A DNA stretch of 64,000 nt from Hyalella azteca (taxonomy: Eukaryota > Arthropoda > Malacostraca > Amphipoda > Hyalellidae). A program made the translations under genes and the position numbers. The notes under the pieces were generated by a model that was given only the letters and a program-made list of their open reading frames with translations, did no database searches and was not told the origin of the DNA. Position 1 is the first letter of the stretch. Every line of letters starts with the position of its first letter. This document shows positions 49,101 through 58,511 of this stretch, in pieces. Where the stretch lies: NCBI RefSeq assembly GCF_000764305.2, contig NW_025944987.1:124001-188000 (forward strand). Reading direction: 5' to 3'.

Positions 49101-49150
49101 GTCAGAACTCCACATGGATAAAGGTCAGCTGGTTCCCAGAGTGCGCCTGA
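37092..49150 (+). CDS. gene C: secreted PAN-domain protein, six exons
   Basis: Assembled from exons 37092-37191, 41995-42108, 45868-45962, 46704-46869, 48190-48318 and 49035-49150. Every junction is GT-AG, phases match (1,1,0,1,1) and the sum is 720 bp, giving 239 aa plus stop. Residues 1-23 look like a signal peptide (MACPW then VVGGLFLALYL). Residues 50-80 are a clear PAN/apple core with Cys55, 59, 65 and 75 (SACLSLCGNNPRCDGFSYAG then GSCQLMSC). The C-terminal half is cysteine-rich (ACVTCPCSGAKEC, CKFVSHWNVEVTDAC, WFPECA) and partly resembles gene A around YST..P..Y..YA..PGY, so it may be a divergent galactose-binding fold. One NST sequon is near the end. Introns 1-5 hold transposons and repeats; exons 2 and 5 have tandemly duplicated 3' ends. 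Probably extracellular; ligand unknown. The exon 3 to 4 join is the least certain. Confidence 0.7.
37870..38330 (+). repeat. subterminal array, left (3 units of 150-180 bp)
   Basis: Units marked by acggtgatgtttagctcgt at about 37926, 38079 and 38258, each followed by T-rich sequence and a cgtgagttatatgacg-like or cgagctatacgg-like end. Confidence 0.7.
39000..39235 (-). repeat. inverted copy of the subterminal unit
   Basis: Reads acgagctatacatcaccgtt on the plus strand, the reverse complement of the left-array unit. It lies next to the LINE 3' end inside the larger element. Confidence 0.65.
39763..40115. mobile_element. piggyBac-like MITE inserted in the LINE
   Basis: TTAA at 39763-39766 and 40112-40115 flank inverted ends CACTTTGACTCCGA and (reverse complement) CACGTTGACTCCGA. 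The LINE frame reads YWERL-like sequence on one side and GLYSQERRERY on the other, continuous once the insert is ignored. TTAA duplication is typical of piggyBac. No coding sequence. Confidence 0.75.
40294..40851 (-). pseudogene. LINE reverse transcriptase palm region
   Basis: 186-codon open part of the LINE. It contains SGVPQGPVLKPILFLIHI and FADDTRVLMKI, the RT motifs holding the catalytic aspartates. The YLDFAKAF block lies just upstream in a different frame. Confidence 0.8.
41009..41338 (-). pseudogene. LINE reverse transcriptase N-terminal region
   Basis: Open frame with the SAPGPDEIS block and ITTIHK, diagnostic of LINE polymerase motif 0/1. The frame is lost after IHKRRREG. Confidence 0.75.
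41380..41736 (-). repeat. subterminal array, right (2 inverted units)
   Basis: cgagctaaatatcaccgttgg and cgagctaaacatcaccgtta mark two units in reverse orientation relative to the left array, ending in the outer inverted repeat. Confidence 0.7.
41995..42108 (+). CDS. gene C exon 2 (PAN core, first part)
   Basis: Acceptor attgtag|GAAGAG, donor CGCAG|gtgacg, phase 1 to 1. Encodes GRDQRYSGSILLSTS and the cysteine block ACLSLCGNNPRCDGFSY. Its last 23 bp and the start of the intron are repeated three more times downstream. Confidence 0.8.
42086..42268 (+). repeat. 50-bp tandem repeat of exon 2 end plus donor, 4 copies
   Basis: The segment tcggcttcagctacgcag|gtgacgtatatt recurs at exact 50-bp spacing (the gcag|gt junction at 42109, 42159 and 42209; the fourth copy, near 42259, has gcagat). 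Three copies therefore keep an identical splice donor. 50 is not a multiple of three, so use of a downstream donor would shift the reading frame. Confidence 0.9.
42269..44185. other. gene C intron 2, left part
   Basis: No exon recognised. At 43164-43212, ggcctatttcttcaacgccgg plus a ttcta microsatellite resembles the CR1 3' end seen at 18.8 and 54.1 kb, so a LINE tail may be here. Open frames at 42369-42659 and 42886-43125 have no recognised domain. Confidence 0.35.
44186..45291 (-). mobile_element. hAT element, internally truncated
   Basis: An 8-bp direct repeat GTCTACAG (44178-44185 and 45292-45299) flanks inverted ends of the form CAGAGGTCACCAAACT and (reverse complement) TGGGGTCACCGAACT. 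Eight-base duplication and such ends are typical of hAT. The minus strand keeps the C-terminal half of a hAT transposase. Sits in gene C intron 2. Confidence 0.85.
44465..44990 (-). pseudogene. hAT transposase C-terminal remnant
   Basis: Blocks LDDVPVELQLEFID, KLVEFYRCLPDPEFPKL, and the dimerisation signature TTYVCEQTFLKMKY followed by RRTRLTDEHLKAILLIG. Two in-frame stops and a frameshift break it. It resembles ZBED/GTF2IRD2-like hAT proteins. Confidence 0.8.
45868..45962 (+). CDS. gene C exon 3 (PAN core, second part)
   Basis: Acceptor ttgcag|GAGGTT, donor CACG|gtgaga, phase 1 to 0. Encodes GSCQLMSCVTGLVAAAGWIS then YEMTFPLRHYT, closing the PAN core with Cys75. The phase-1 border with exon 2 falls inside the PAN core, as in gene A. 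Confidence 0.75.
46069..46230 (+). repeat. 167-bp dispersed repeat, copy 2
   Basis: In gene C intron 3, starting just after exon 3. It keeps both 13-bp inverted blocks (agcgcattttctc and gagaaaatgcgct), the gtccgtccgt core and the CTCACTGCAGTGAG palindrome. Confidence 0.65.
46704..46869 (+). CDS. gene C exon 4
   Basis: Acceptor cctgaag|CCCC, donor AAAA|gtatgt, phase 0 to 1. Encodes PQGACVTCPCSGAKECVSYS and PGYICTAAQPF. The alternative acceptor at 46711 would run into a stop, so 46704 is preferred although its pyrimidine tract is weak. Confidence 0.6.
47235..47435 (+). repeat. degenerate ~20-bp repeat
   Basis: Irregular copies of ctacacaac.caggcgac in gene C intron 4; unit length varies between 17 and 21 bp. 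Confidence 0.5.
47440..47870 (-). mobile_element. LINE 3' fragment
   Basis: Minus strand reads NRSAARV, FEAGKTLCNDLPIELKAGRG and PETFKRR in changing frames, matching the C-terminal end of the LINE at 39.3 kb (same SAARVR..LP..L..TFKR layout). 5'-truncated, in gene C intron 4. Confidence 0.6.
48190..48318 (+). CDS. gene C exon 5
   Basis: Acceptor tcgccag|GCTGC, donor GGTT|gtaagt, phase 1 to 1. Encodes CKFVSHWNVEVTDACISVAS then SAYDCLSLLAVFG. If a later donor in the array is used, one to three extra 31-residue units would be inserted without frame change. Confidence 0.75.
48267..48650 (+). repeat. 93-bp tandem repeat of exon 5 end plus donor, 4 copies
   Basis: ttcactgcctgctcagccta begins at 48267, 48360, 48453 and 48546. 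Each unit holds the last 52 bp of exon 5, the donor and 41 bp of intron. Donors are gtaagt, gtaaat, gtaggt and gtaagt. The frame is open across all copies, including intronic parts (48177-48659), because 93 is divisible by three. Confidence 0.95.
49035..49150 (+). CDS. gene C exon 6 (terminal)
   Basis: Acceptor gttgcag|CGAATG, phase 1 in, TGA stop at 49148-49150. Encodes NDVYGYLSPTLAPLVGSATT and NSTWIKVSWFPECA. Confidence 0.7.
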
Positions 49151-49154
49151 AATC

Positions 49155-49287
49155 TCAATACTGCTTCTGTACCTGGACCATGCATGCTTGGGACCTGCGA
49201 GTGGTACCACGAGCGGACTTGGACAATGCATGCAACTTGGGACCTGCGAGTGGTACCACGAGCGGACTTGGACCATACACGTAACTT
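49155..49287 (+). repeat. 49-bp tandem repeat cut by an N
   Basis: gggacctgcgagtggtaccacg recurs at 49190 and 49239; the third unit would begin exactly at the N (49288). Lies directly after the gene C stop. Confidence 0.8.
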
Positions 49288-49288
49288 N
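49288..49288. other. single N at a repeat junction
   Basis: Falls at the expected first base of a third 49-bp unit; the sequence then switches to an unrelated 67-bp array. Confidence 0.8.
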
Positions 49289-49556
49289 GGTGCCCTGCAA
49301 GCAAAGATGACATGTTTAATATGATTATGGAAACATGTCCTCTTCTCGTGCTTGTGGTGCCCTGCAAGCAAAGAGGACATGTTTAATATGATTATAGAAA
49401 CATGTCCTCTTCTCGTGTTTGTGATGCCCTGCAAGCAAAGCGGACATGTTTAATATGATTATAGAAACATGTCCTCTTCTCGTGTTTGTGATGCCCTGCA
49501 AGCAAAGATGACATGTTTAATATGAATATAGAAACATGTCCTCTTCTGATTATGGT
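49289..49556 (+). repeat. 67-bp tandem repeat with internal hairpin, 4 copies
   Basis: Units start g(g/a)tgccctgcaagcaaag at 49289, 49356, 49423 and 49490. Each contains ggacatgttt..aaacatgtcc, a 10-12 bp inverted pair around tAATATGATTATAg. Confidence 0.9.
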
Positions 49557-49638
49557 GCCTCATGTGTACATGAGCCGTACAATTTCGGCACTTGGCTCGT
49601 TAAGTTACTTATAGTTATTTCATATTTATTCGCGATTT

Positions 49639-49644
49639 AATAAA
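49639..49644 (+). terminator. possible polyadenylation signal of gene C
   Basis: First AATAAA downstream of the gene C stop, about 490 bp away. The intervening 3' region contains two minisatellites that would be in the 3' UTR. Confidence 0.35.
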
Positions 49645-52600
49645 TTTATGTTGTTAACAAGTAGGACACAGATCAAACATCGGCACGTTGAATGTCATGC
49701 CGTCTTAACTGAGCACGTCAAGCGGGCGCTCCAGGAACTGCTCTATGCTGGGTGCCTCGCATAAATAATTAACAATACTTACGTTACGAGAATATAATAC
49801 ATGCAGATAATATAATAATAAACCTGTTGTGAGCTCAATATTGCAAGATTAATTTCGGCTTTTGATTCCAGTTTGTCAATGAATATGCCCGCCAGCAATG
49901 AATTCCTCTGACATTGTTTCTGTCTCAATTTTGCTGTCCATCGACTTCGAGTAGAAGCAAGGCGGCATAATGGATTTTGAAATATGTTTATACTAATTTG
50001 TTCAGAGAGTAGATGAGAAAAATCAGAACTCGGCGAAATAATCGCCTTGATTAGCAGGAGACAAGAGCGAATTATGACCTGCATTCTTTCTTCAAATTGA
50101 TATTAATTCATTGTTAAACAATTAGTTGAATATGTACAAAAATTTTAGCCTTATGCTCATAACTGATACCAAAAATTGTGGTTATCCAGCTAATACTAAT
50201 CTTTCCTTTAATGAGATTATGGACTCATCGCAACGAAATAAATAATTAAATTATTAGTGTAATTGTGAAAATTTTTCATTCATGAAGTCTCTCAATTTAA
50301 TAGAAACACAATACACTACACAACACTGACCATTTACAGCACTGAAATAATTACAAGTTTGCCTACCCCGTCATTTACTTCTGAAGCTCACTTGTTGAAG
50401 TAGCCCCGGATTTTCCTCCAAGACTTTATATATAGTTTGGCGTCTCGCGTCGGCATCATCAGAACCCAACGTCAAGCCGCGGGATAATCATCACAGTGTG
50501 TTCAGGGCCTATACTTTCAAAAAAAGTTAAGAGATCGTAAGTTCATCCGCCAATCATTGACGGCGTTTCATAGACAAGAAAATAGAGCGTATAAGTACTT
50601 ACGTTCACTTAGCGAGTTTTGCAAGTATGGCCCCTGATCACTATGTGTTACCTCACCTTTGACGTGCTTGAATTTTATCGAGAATTACTATAGCTTGTGA
50701 ATAAATTGACCTAATTACACAAGGAGTATATGTAAACATTAGCTGGATAGACTACCTTAAATTACAGCCAGTAACTGATTATCTCTGCTGGTTTTTTTCT
50801 GACTGCTGTCAAAGAACTTTTTGCACTTGAATAATGTTGTGCCCACGCTTCTTCCGGATAGATAATTTAAACTTTAGGATCTGTAAATCCTAGAACCTAT
50901 TTTATTACTAGCCTGTCTATCAACCAAGATTTCAAAATTAATAATTTGTTGAGCAGAACTCCGTCCAATGTGTGGCGAGATTATATATTGCCGAAAGTGA
51001 ATTTTTGGATATAATTCTTTTACGCTTTTACCTTTGTAGGATAAGAAGCCCAATTTTGTCCACCAGGTGGAGGAGGGGGGATTTGTGTGAGGTCTTGAAT
51101 GCTGGTGCCAGTCTTTGACTTCAGACTATGAACATGGTTCAGCATCTACCCCCATCGTTTGCCGTTATTAGCTAGTTATATGGGTTGTCGACTCTTCGCC
51201 TGTCACTGGTCAACTTTATTCCTTGTCCTTGGGATTTCAATGCCGGGTGGATTAAAGAAGTACTTTATGTCAGAATTATACCTGAATCCTTCATTAATTA
51301 TTATTTCTTGTGACACTTCCTTGGATCAATGTATGATTAGTCATGCTGGAACAGATGTATTCAATTAGATATATACATAATGTACTCTTATGGTGCTACA
51401 GTGGAAAGTAGCCCTCCTAGCAGGGGAAGCAGAGTTGTGACAGGCTGCTAAGTTTAATTATTAATGTGTTACACACTTTCCCGCACCAGTGTGATTTTAT
51501 GTCACTTATAATCTTCAATATCATATTCTTATCTCAATTCTCTCTGTTTCTCCATTGTTCACTTTTTCAAAATAGGCCCTGTTTCAATCACTCATGAACA
51601 CAAAACACTCATGAACATAAAATTTCTGCTAGCTCCTCATCGATAAAACTTTTTTAAAATTCTGCTTATTTTTAAGAGGTTTGGCATTCTTCACAGTAAC
51701 CATCGAGAACAGTAACAACAAAGAGATAATAAAAATATATATATTTGAGATTTCCAAGCTGTTATATTCCATGCTATTGCTTGTCATATTGATAATCATG
51801 TTGCACAAGCATTCAAAACTATGTGCGTTATTAACTTATTTTATGTGCCTATACATGCAGTAATTTGGCACGTCTTCATGTGGTGCCCCTGCAACACATT
51901 TCCCACGTTTAGTTTCGTGAAGAAATATTTTCGTGTACCTGTATTTTTCGACGTTCCACGATATTCAAATAATGTTATTCATCCCCGAATTCTTTTCTCC
52001 CGGCAAAACAGTGGCTTTTTCAAATTTCATAAACCTTATACACCATTTTTTTGTATTTCATTACACTGACTATGAAAGCAAATTGCAAATTGTTTTATTA
52101 TCCCCTAGTTCTGTAATTATGTCAACGCTGCCCACTCACCTAAAAGTTCCACAGTAAATGATTGAATTTGAAGCCATAAAATTTAAAATTATTTATCCTG
52201 TACGCTACTTAAATGAAATACGTTGTCTTACACTTATATATTTGATTTGGAAATTATACCTGGCATGAAATATAAGCACATGTCTAAAAAATTTTTGGCA
52301 TTCAAACAATTCTTCACTTATACAACCATCTTTGTGTGCAATTCCATAAACCAAGCAGTTGGACTTTTCTGAATTAATTCAACCCAAGAGCGCTCGAGAT
52401 GAGATTTCGGCCCCGGACCACTTATGTTCATTCTATACTTGACCTAACTGCACACACTCAAGCAAATACTCGTGAAAATTGGACAGAAAATAACAGAATA
52501 ATTGTTCGAGGCATCTAATACAAGTATTGAATGTTCAAAGTATTATATTTAAACTTATGTATTGTACGTTGGGAAAATCTTACCACTATCCGTTTTAATG

Positions 52601-53597
52601 ATTTCAAATCAGCCCTCCTGGGCCTGGAGTGGACCAGATATCTCCTGGCCACCAGTTCTCCAGAACTAACTCAACATTAAAGTTTCTACGTTGAAGAACA
52701 GTCACGTGTCCAGAGTGGAAAAGATTAACGCTAGTGCATAAGTTAAGCTGTCCTTAAGACGATCAATATTATGAACATTAATGATGAATAACAAGGAAAC
52801 AATGTCTGCGTTCTCTCATTAATTATTTACAATAATTGAGAAATTTCTGTCTTTAATTATAATTTATGCTCAATCCAATTACGGCAAATGATATAATTTT
52901 TTTAACTGTAATTGTTAAGAGACACGAACATTACACATTGAAAATATCGGACGTATTGCAAAATTTAAAATTTCCCATCCTGAACGTAGTTCAAAGGAGC
53001 TCAGGCTCGATATTGTACGAAATGTGCACTAAAGAATTAACTTTAAATCATTTTCTCTTCGATATTTTCTAATGCTTGATATCAAACTTAGAGAAACATA
53101 ATTAACTCGCGTTGCAAAACCAAAATTAGGTGTGTGTGTTTGAACTTGCTCTCAAAATTACCTCCTGCATGAACGTGACGAACATGAGGTAAAGTTTAAA
53201 CAATAAACTTTTGGCCTAAAATTTTAAGAACTTTCTTTGAGACAATAGGATAACTTTGTTAGAAAGAAAAAGTTCCACTGTTAGTGAAACGAATTGGAAC
53301 GAAGTTAGCTTTTTTATAAAAGCACTGTTGCCTGCGATATCATTCTATTCATATCAGGCAAAGTTGTGCGAAAATTATCCTGGTAATCATAAATGATTAC
53401 AAAGATTATGATGATCTCCGGTATCACAGTCAATTATTCTAATTGGCAGAACTACAGTAGTGGACTTCAGTATACACAGTACAGGCATGTTGCGAGTCAC
53501 TGGAACTGAATGGCAATACAAATGGACTGCAATAAACTTAATATTAGTATTAGATAGCAGAACATTCGGCCCGTATTGCCAGAGCGATGTAGCGTGC
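49645..53597. other. gene-free AT-rich stretch
   Basis: About 4 kb without a recognised gene, transposon or array. Short open frames (49779-50084, 51159-51368, 51821-52157, 52866-53072) are AT-driven and carry no known domain. Confidence 0.5.
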
Positions 53598-54104
53598 GGG
53601 CAAGTCTTATGAAGAAAGATTGAAGATTATGAAGCTTCCCAGTCTCCGTTATCGTCGCCTGCGTGGTGACCTCATTGAACTATACAAGTATACTCATGGT
53701 TTGTACAAGGTCCCAAAAGGATTACTAGAATTTGAAACAAGAACCATCACCAGGGGCCACAGCTATAAACTAAAAAAACTGCGGTTCAACTTATCCACGC
53801 GACAACATTTCTTCTCGCTTCGAGTCACTGACATGTGGAACAGCCTCCCTGAAGATATTGTTGACGCTCCGAGTATGAACGCGTTCAAGAACAGACTAGA
53901 CAACGCCATGCATGAGCATATGTTCAGTCTTAAAATGCCTCGTACCCTACGGAACAACTGATATCTAGAAGCGATTTTAAATCTACCGTCCGTAAGGCCA
54001 GTCTAGTCAAGAAAAGTACAAGAATCGGCGACAGGCCAATCCAGGCCTATTTATTTAATGCCGAAGATACTATACTATACTACTATACTATACTACTAAC
54101 ATGC
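53598..54104 (+). mobile_element. CR1/jockey-type LINE, 5'-truncated copy
   Basis: Matches 18305-18830 from gggcaagtcttatgaag onward with higher integrity. It encodes the polymerase C-terminal tail: SLRYRRLRGDLIELYKYTHG, TRQHFFSLRVTDMWNSLPED and MNAFKNRLDNAMHEHMFS, to a TGA at 53959-53961. The 3' end again has a tatactatactac microsatellite (about 54066-54104). 5' truncation is normal for LINE insertion. Confidence 0.85.
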
Positions 54105-54916
54105 TTTTTTACTCACGTGCGCTAAATGACCAGAGAATTCATAGATTTAAATTTTCAGGTAGCCGAGCAATTCTGCAGACGAAGTTGGTAGATCGAAAGG
54201 CAGGTTTAAAGAAGTGGTTTTAAATTATTAGCGACGTTGCGAAAGCAACAGCATTCATTATCAAATTATAGGAAGCATTGAATTCTGAAATTTTGGTGGA
54301 AGTAAGAACATACAAGTTCTTATACATACATGTGAATATGATACAGCATGAAATTTTTGAACCAAAAAAATAACTTTATAACAATCTCGAAGTTCAGAAA
54401 TTCGAAAAATTACACACTGTACGTCCAGCATGTATTTTTTTCAATCAAAGGATCATTATAATTGCGTTCAACGAGTGACTGAGAATAACTTGTGGCGATC
54501 TATGTCCCGATGTAGCGTGTGGGCATGTGGTAGATGTGTAGCGTGGTAGATAACAAAGACATGTAGCGTGCTATCAAAAGTTTCGCAAGCTCATGTTGCC
54601 ACAGACGCATTAAATTCTTCATATAAAAAGGTATGACAAACTCTCACGAATAATAGACTCGACGTGAAAATTAGCTTGGCGTGAAGTTTATATTCGGAAT
54701 CACCTAACAATGTTTCTATGCACTTGAATTTCTGCAAATAAAGAAAAATGAAACATGAATAAGTAAACCTGGCAAACGGAATTAATTCAAACGAGCTGTA
54801 GAGAGACCGCTTGTTAAATGTTCAGTAGCCCCAAGATCCAACCTCTCCAGAGTCAGTAACACAGATTACCGCAGCTCAAAAACCATCAGAACAATGGCAG
54901 GTAGCAAACCAGCCAT
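54105..54916. other. gene-free stretch
   Basis: Nothing recognised; short gtagcgtg..gtgg repeats at 54510-54570. Confidence 0.35.
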
Positions 54917-54974
54917 TGCAGTAGTAAAAGATGCAGTGGTAAAAGAAGCAGTAGTAAAAGAAGCAGTAGTAAAA
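54917..54974 (+). repeat. 15-bp repeat (gcagtagtaaaagaa), 4 copies
   Basis: Four nearly exact units ending just before the mariner-type element. Confidence 0.85.
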
Positions 54975-55023
54975 TGGAACTTTTAGATTCTTTAAACAAA
55001 TTACCCGACTTTGGCTTAAGGTA

Positions 55024-55523
55024 CAGGGTGACACAAAAAAAACAGAGCTCACTAAAAGTCTTATAACTCCTGAAATTTTATTCAGTTTGAAACAAAAATT
55101 CTATGGAATTACTGTATGTACAACCTATGTAGCCAACATCTGCAAAATCTCAATTCTATACCACAAAAACTCTTTGTTCTACAGCCGCTCAAAGATATGT
55201 TCCAGATGCGCGCCCCGATATTCACAGTCCCATGGGTTCTGAACTTTTGAACCCATCCGCAGATCACTGAGCTGACAGGAAATTCACGACAATTGAAATG
55301 GTCTTTGAATCGCAATTGCGTTGACCGGAAAGACTTTAGCCGAAAATATGTCTCAACTGCAAATGTCTTTTGCTCTGTAGTCCAAGGCATCTCGAAGCTC
55401 ACACGTGGTAGATTCTTAGATCAATCCGTCTTCTTAATGAATCTGAAACAAATAACAGGATTACTTGAGTATTGTGGAAATTATTCAACTTTTTATGAGC
55501 TCTGTTTTTTTTGTGTCACCCTG
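55024..55523 (-). mobile_element. mariner-type non-autonomous element with intact ends
   Basis: Ends are cagggtgacacaaaaaaaac followed by agagctca in inverted orientation, nearly perfect over about 28 bp, flanked by TA on both sides (55022-55023 and 55524-55525). The minus strand encodes the start of a DUF4817-type helix-turn-helix (WTTEQKTFAVETYFRL, WVQKFRTHGTV) joined by an internal deletion to the transposase end (GAHLEHIFERL-stop in another frame). It has lost the catalytic core. Confidence 0.85.
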
Positions 55524-55557
55524 TATTTGTCATTACCTTGACAAATTACCCGTCGAA

Positions 55558-55661
55558 GGTATCTACCGTGGTGGTGGTATCAGCGGTGGTGGGGGTATCT
55601 GCGGTGATGGTGGTATCTGCGGTGGTGGTGGTATCTGCGGTGGTGGTAGTATCAGCGGTGG
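55558..55661 (+). repeat. G-rich minisatellite (ggtggtggtatctgc)
   Basis: Repeats of ggtggtggtatcwgc, about 18 bp each, directly right of the mariner-type element. Multiple of three, so it spells a glycine-rich frame; not judged a gene. Confidence 0.8.
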
Positions 55662-56463
55662 ACTGAGAGCGCGGGTAAAAGCCGTGGGGACCCCATATTT
55701 TACGCACAGCAGCAACCAGAAGTGAAGTTAAAGAGAAGTGTTGTAAAAATTAGCATAAGACGGCAGAATTTTCTTGTTGAAACACTTACGATTAATGACC
55801 AGAGAACGCATTGTATCCCAATTTTTAATTTTCAGTGAGTCAAATATTCTTCAGACGTTATGACGTCTGAAGTTATGACGTCTTCAAATATGACGTTAAT
55901 AGATTAAAAGACAGTTCTCGGCAAGTACTTATTATATATTTAACAACGTTTCGAATGTATCAACATTTATTTTCATTTCACAAGAAGCATTGATACATAG
56001 CGTCGTCATGAGATGCCCCGACGCCAACCGACTCATGATAGCTGAGGCCCTCATCATTAAGGATAGGACCCCAGCCATCAACCTTCAAATGGTTTGTCAG
56101 AACTTTGACACTGTTTTCAGAGTAATTTTTGGTGCTTTAATTCTTGGTCACCTTCATACTTTCGTGATTTGGCAATTATTTCTAACCAGATTCATTTTCG
56201 AGTAGTATCATCCTACTTAGAATATTGTGTACTGATATCGATTCAAATTTCATCACTCAATGCGTCTTGTAACTTGATTATTAATGAAAAACGTCGTTAA
56301 CAATTAACGAAAAACATTCGAAACATCGTTAACGAAATAAGAAATGTCCATCGGTATCCTGATTTTCGATTTACCAGTCAAATCAAAAAATTGTTCAAAA
56401 TATAGTTCGATATATTGAAAAAAAAACTAATAAGAATATTGTCGATAAAACAAATTCTCTTGT
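55662..56463. other. gene-free stretch
   Basis: No gene recognised. Contains a tandem gacgtctgaagttatgacgtc motif at about 55858-55893. Confidence 0.35.
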
Positions 56464-57480
56464 CTTCAATGAAACTTGCTTAAAGGAACAAATTCTGCCA
56501 ACCTATACTAATATATACGTATATATTGGTGTAATTCGGAAGAGGCCTTTCTTTTATGCAAGTTTGATTGAAGACCAGAGCATGCTTTTTATTGATAATC
56601 TTCTTATTCGTTTTTTTCAGTGAGTTGCACAAAATTCCTTGCTGGCGCCAGGAGATCAAAAAGCGTAGATTTGTGGTGTCGCATAGAATGAAACCTATAG
56701 CAACGCACGACGAAACGCTCAAACCTGTTATTTGGTATTGTATATACATACTTCTAGAATCTGATCAACTTGTGAGCAAAAATTATACAATTAAAATTTT
56801 TAAAAGAACCTGAAAATTTAAATAACAAAAAATGAGAGCCCTTTTTAAAATTTTTATAATTAGGCTGTTCCGCTGCAGCATGTCCAAGACCATATTTTTA
56901 TTCGTAGCTCATTCATAACACCATCAATTTTTATGGAATCTCATAACGTTAAAATTTACAATATTTACAAGCAAGCCAAACTTTATGATTAGTTAAAATC
57001 TGCAGGAACATGCCAGTTGCCAGTTGCTACCCTATCAATTGGTCCCCGCTGTTCATTTATCTCAGTACGCCATGTATATATACTATCAACGATAGAAAAC
57101 ATTTACAGGTATGCTTTGATAAATTGTATCACTATGCATCATGCATCAGGAAAAAACTTAGAGCAATATCTTTCCTACATCATTTTTAATTTAATTTTGA
57201 ATGTTTAAATTTTGTATTCAAGCTTGTAGCATCAAAGTAGTTTTCACTTTTTTCATGTCATGCATTTACCACCACTCACTACACTACAGGACGACAGGCA
57301 GGCGCCGTACTGTGAACAAAACATTATGCGAAATTAAATCCCTTACTGCAACCATGAACACACTTTCGAAATGTATGGCCTCAAAAGGTATCTTGACTAC
57401 AGCTTAATTCGATTAAAACGTAAAACATGAATGATGGAGATGTATGACGGGAGAGACCTTTTCAATCCACAAAGAAAGTT
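56464..57480. repeat. dispersed repeat, copy 2 (fullest copy)
   Basis: The left 200 bp match 12362-12550 and the right 800 bp match 9765-10870, here contiguous. Likely an unclassified mobile repeat. No terminal inverted repeats or target duplication resolved. Confidence 0.55.
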
Positions 57481-58422
57481 ATATACAAAGCTGGCAGCGA
57501 TGCGTAAGCATAATCATAAAAAGATAATATGACAGTAATAATAATGACACTTAAAAAATGGAGTCAATGTCGAACCCCGAACTTTTTTGCATGAGATATG
57601 GGACATGCCGATTTAAAGGTCGTTCATATTATGCACATATTATAGCATTTAGGTCGAAAATAGGCTACTGAAAATGCTCGTGACATGACCACGGCAGGAA
57701 TATCATGAGTAAAATTTGCTATAAATTGTCATAAATCACTACCAACAACTACATCGGGCGTGGCTTCAAGATTTAAAACATCGCATGCTAGTTACAATTT
57801 TGTTAAGAAAATACCAACTGAAAATATCGCATTTGCTTCACGTTGCGCCTACGATCAGAATTGATCTATTACTCATTTAGATTTATTACAATGAATTTAG
57901 ATATTTCTTAATTTAAATCCTACGTGAGGCAAAGTTTAGGTTATTTCCATAAACCGCAAAAAAAGTGAAAATATAAAAATTACAAATTTATAAATCTAAC
58001 ATCCGTTCCATTCATAACAAACGCTGGCAAAAAATGAACATGTCCTTACTCCCTTACCGTGCATACAGAATTCTAATCGTTTTGTCTTGAGCTGCAGCGG
58101 CGACGCGCTCATCATTTTTGCAATAAATTCACTCTAGGTGATTTTATTTACTACTTGACACCTTCTATGTACTTCTAAAGGCACCTTCTCTTACTATGTA
58201 CATCTAAAAACAGAATTTTGACCATGAGTTATAAATACTGAACTACACCCAGTTAAAAGACGCTACAAACGCATCATCATCGCATAGCGTGTGCACTCAT
58301 CAATTGTTCAACATGTAACATGTAAGGGTGAGTCTAATCTTCACGATGAATATCCAGTGTTCGAGGCTGGCCTTGCGCTCAACAGTTTACGATACACAAA
58401 TTTTAATACACAAATTGTAATA
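57481..58422. other. gene-free stretch
   Basis: AT-rich, nothing recognised. Confidence 0.4.
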
Positions 58423-58464
58423 ATACAATTGTAATGTATAAACGATCATACATTACAATTGTAT
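58423..58464. repeat. perfect 17-bp inverted repeat, 8-nt loop
   Basis: Arms ATACAATTGTAATGTAT (58423-58439) and ATACATTACAATTGTAT (58448-58464) are exact reverse complements around aaacgatc. Partial copies of the arm lie nearby (atgtaatgtataaacga at about 58490). Confidence 0.9.
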
Positions 58465-58511
58465 CATTGAATGTTATGATACACAAATTATATGTAATGT
58501 ATAAACGAGAC

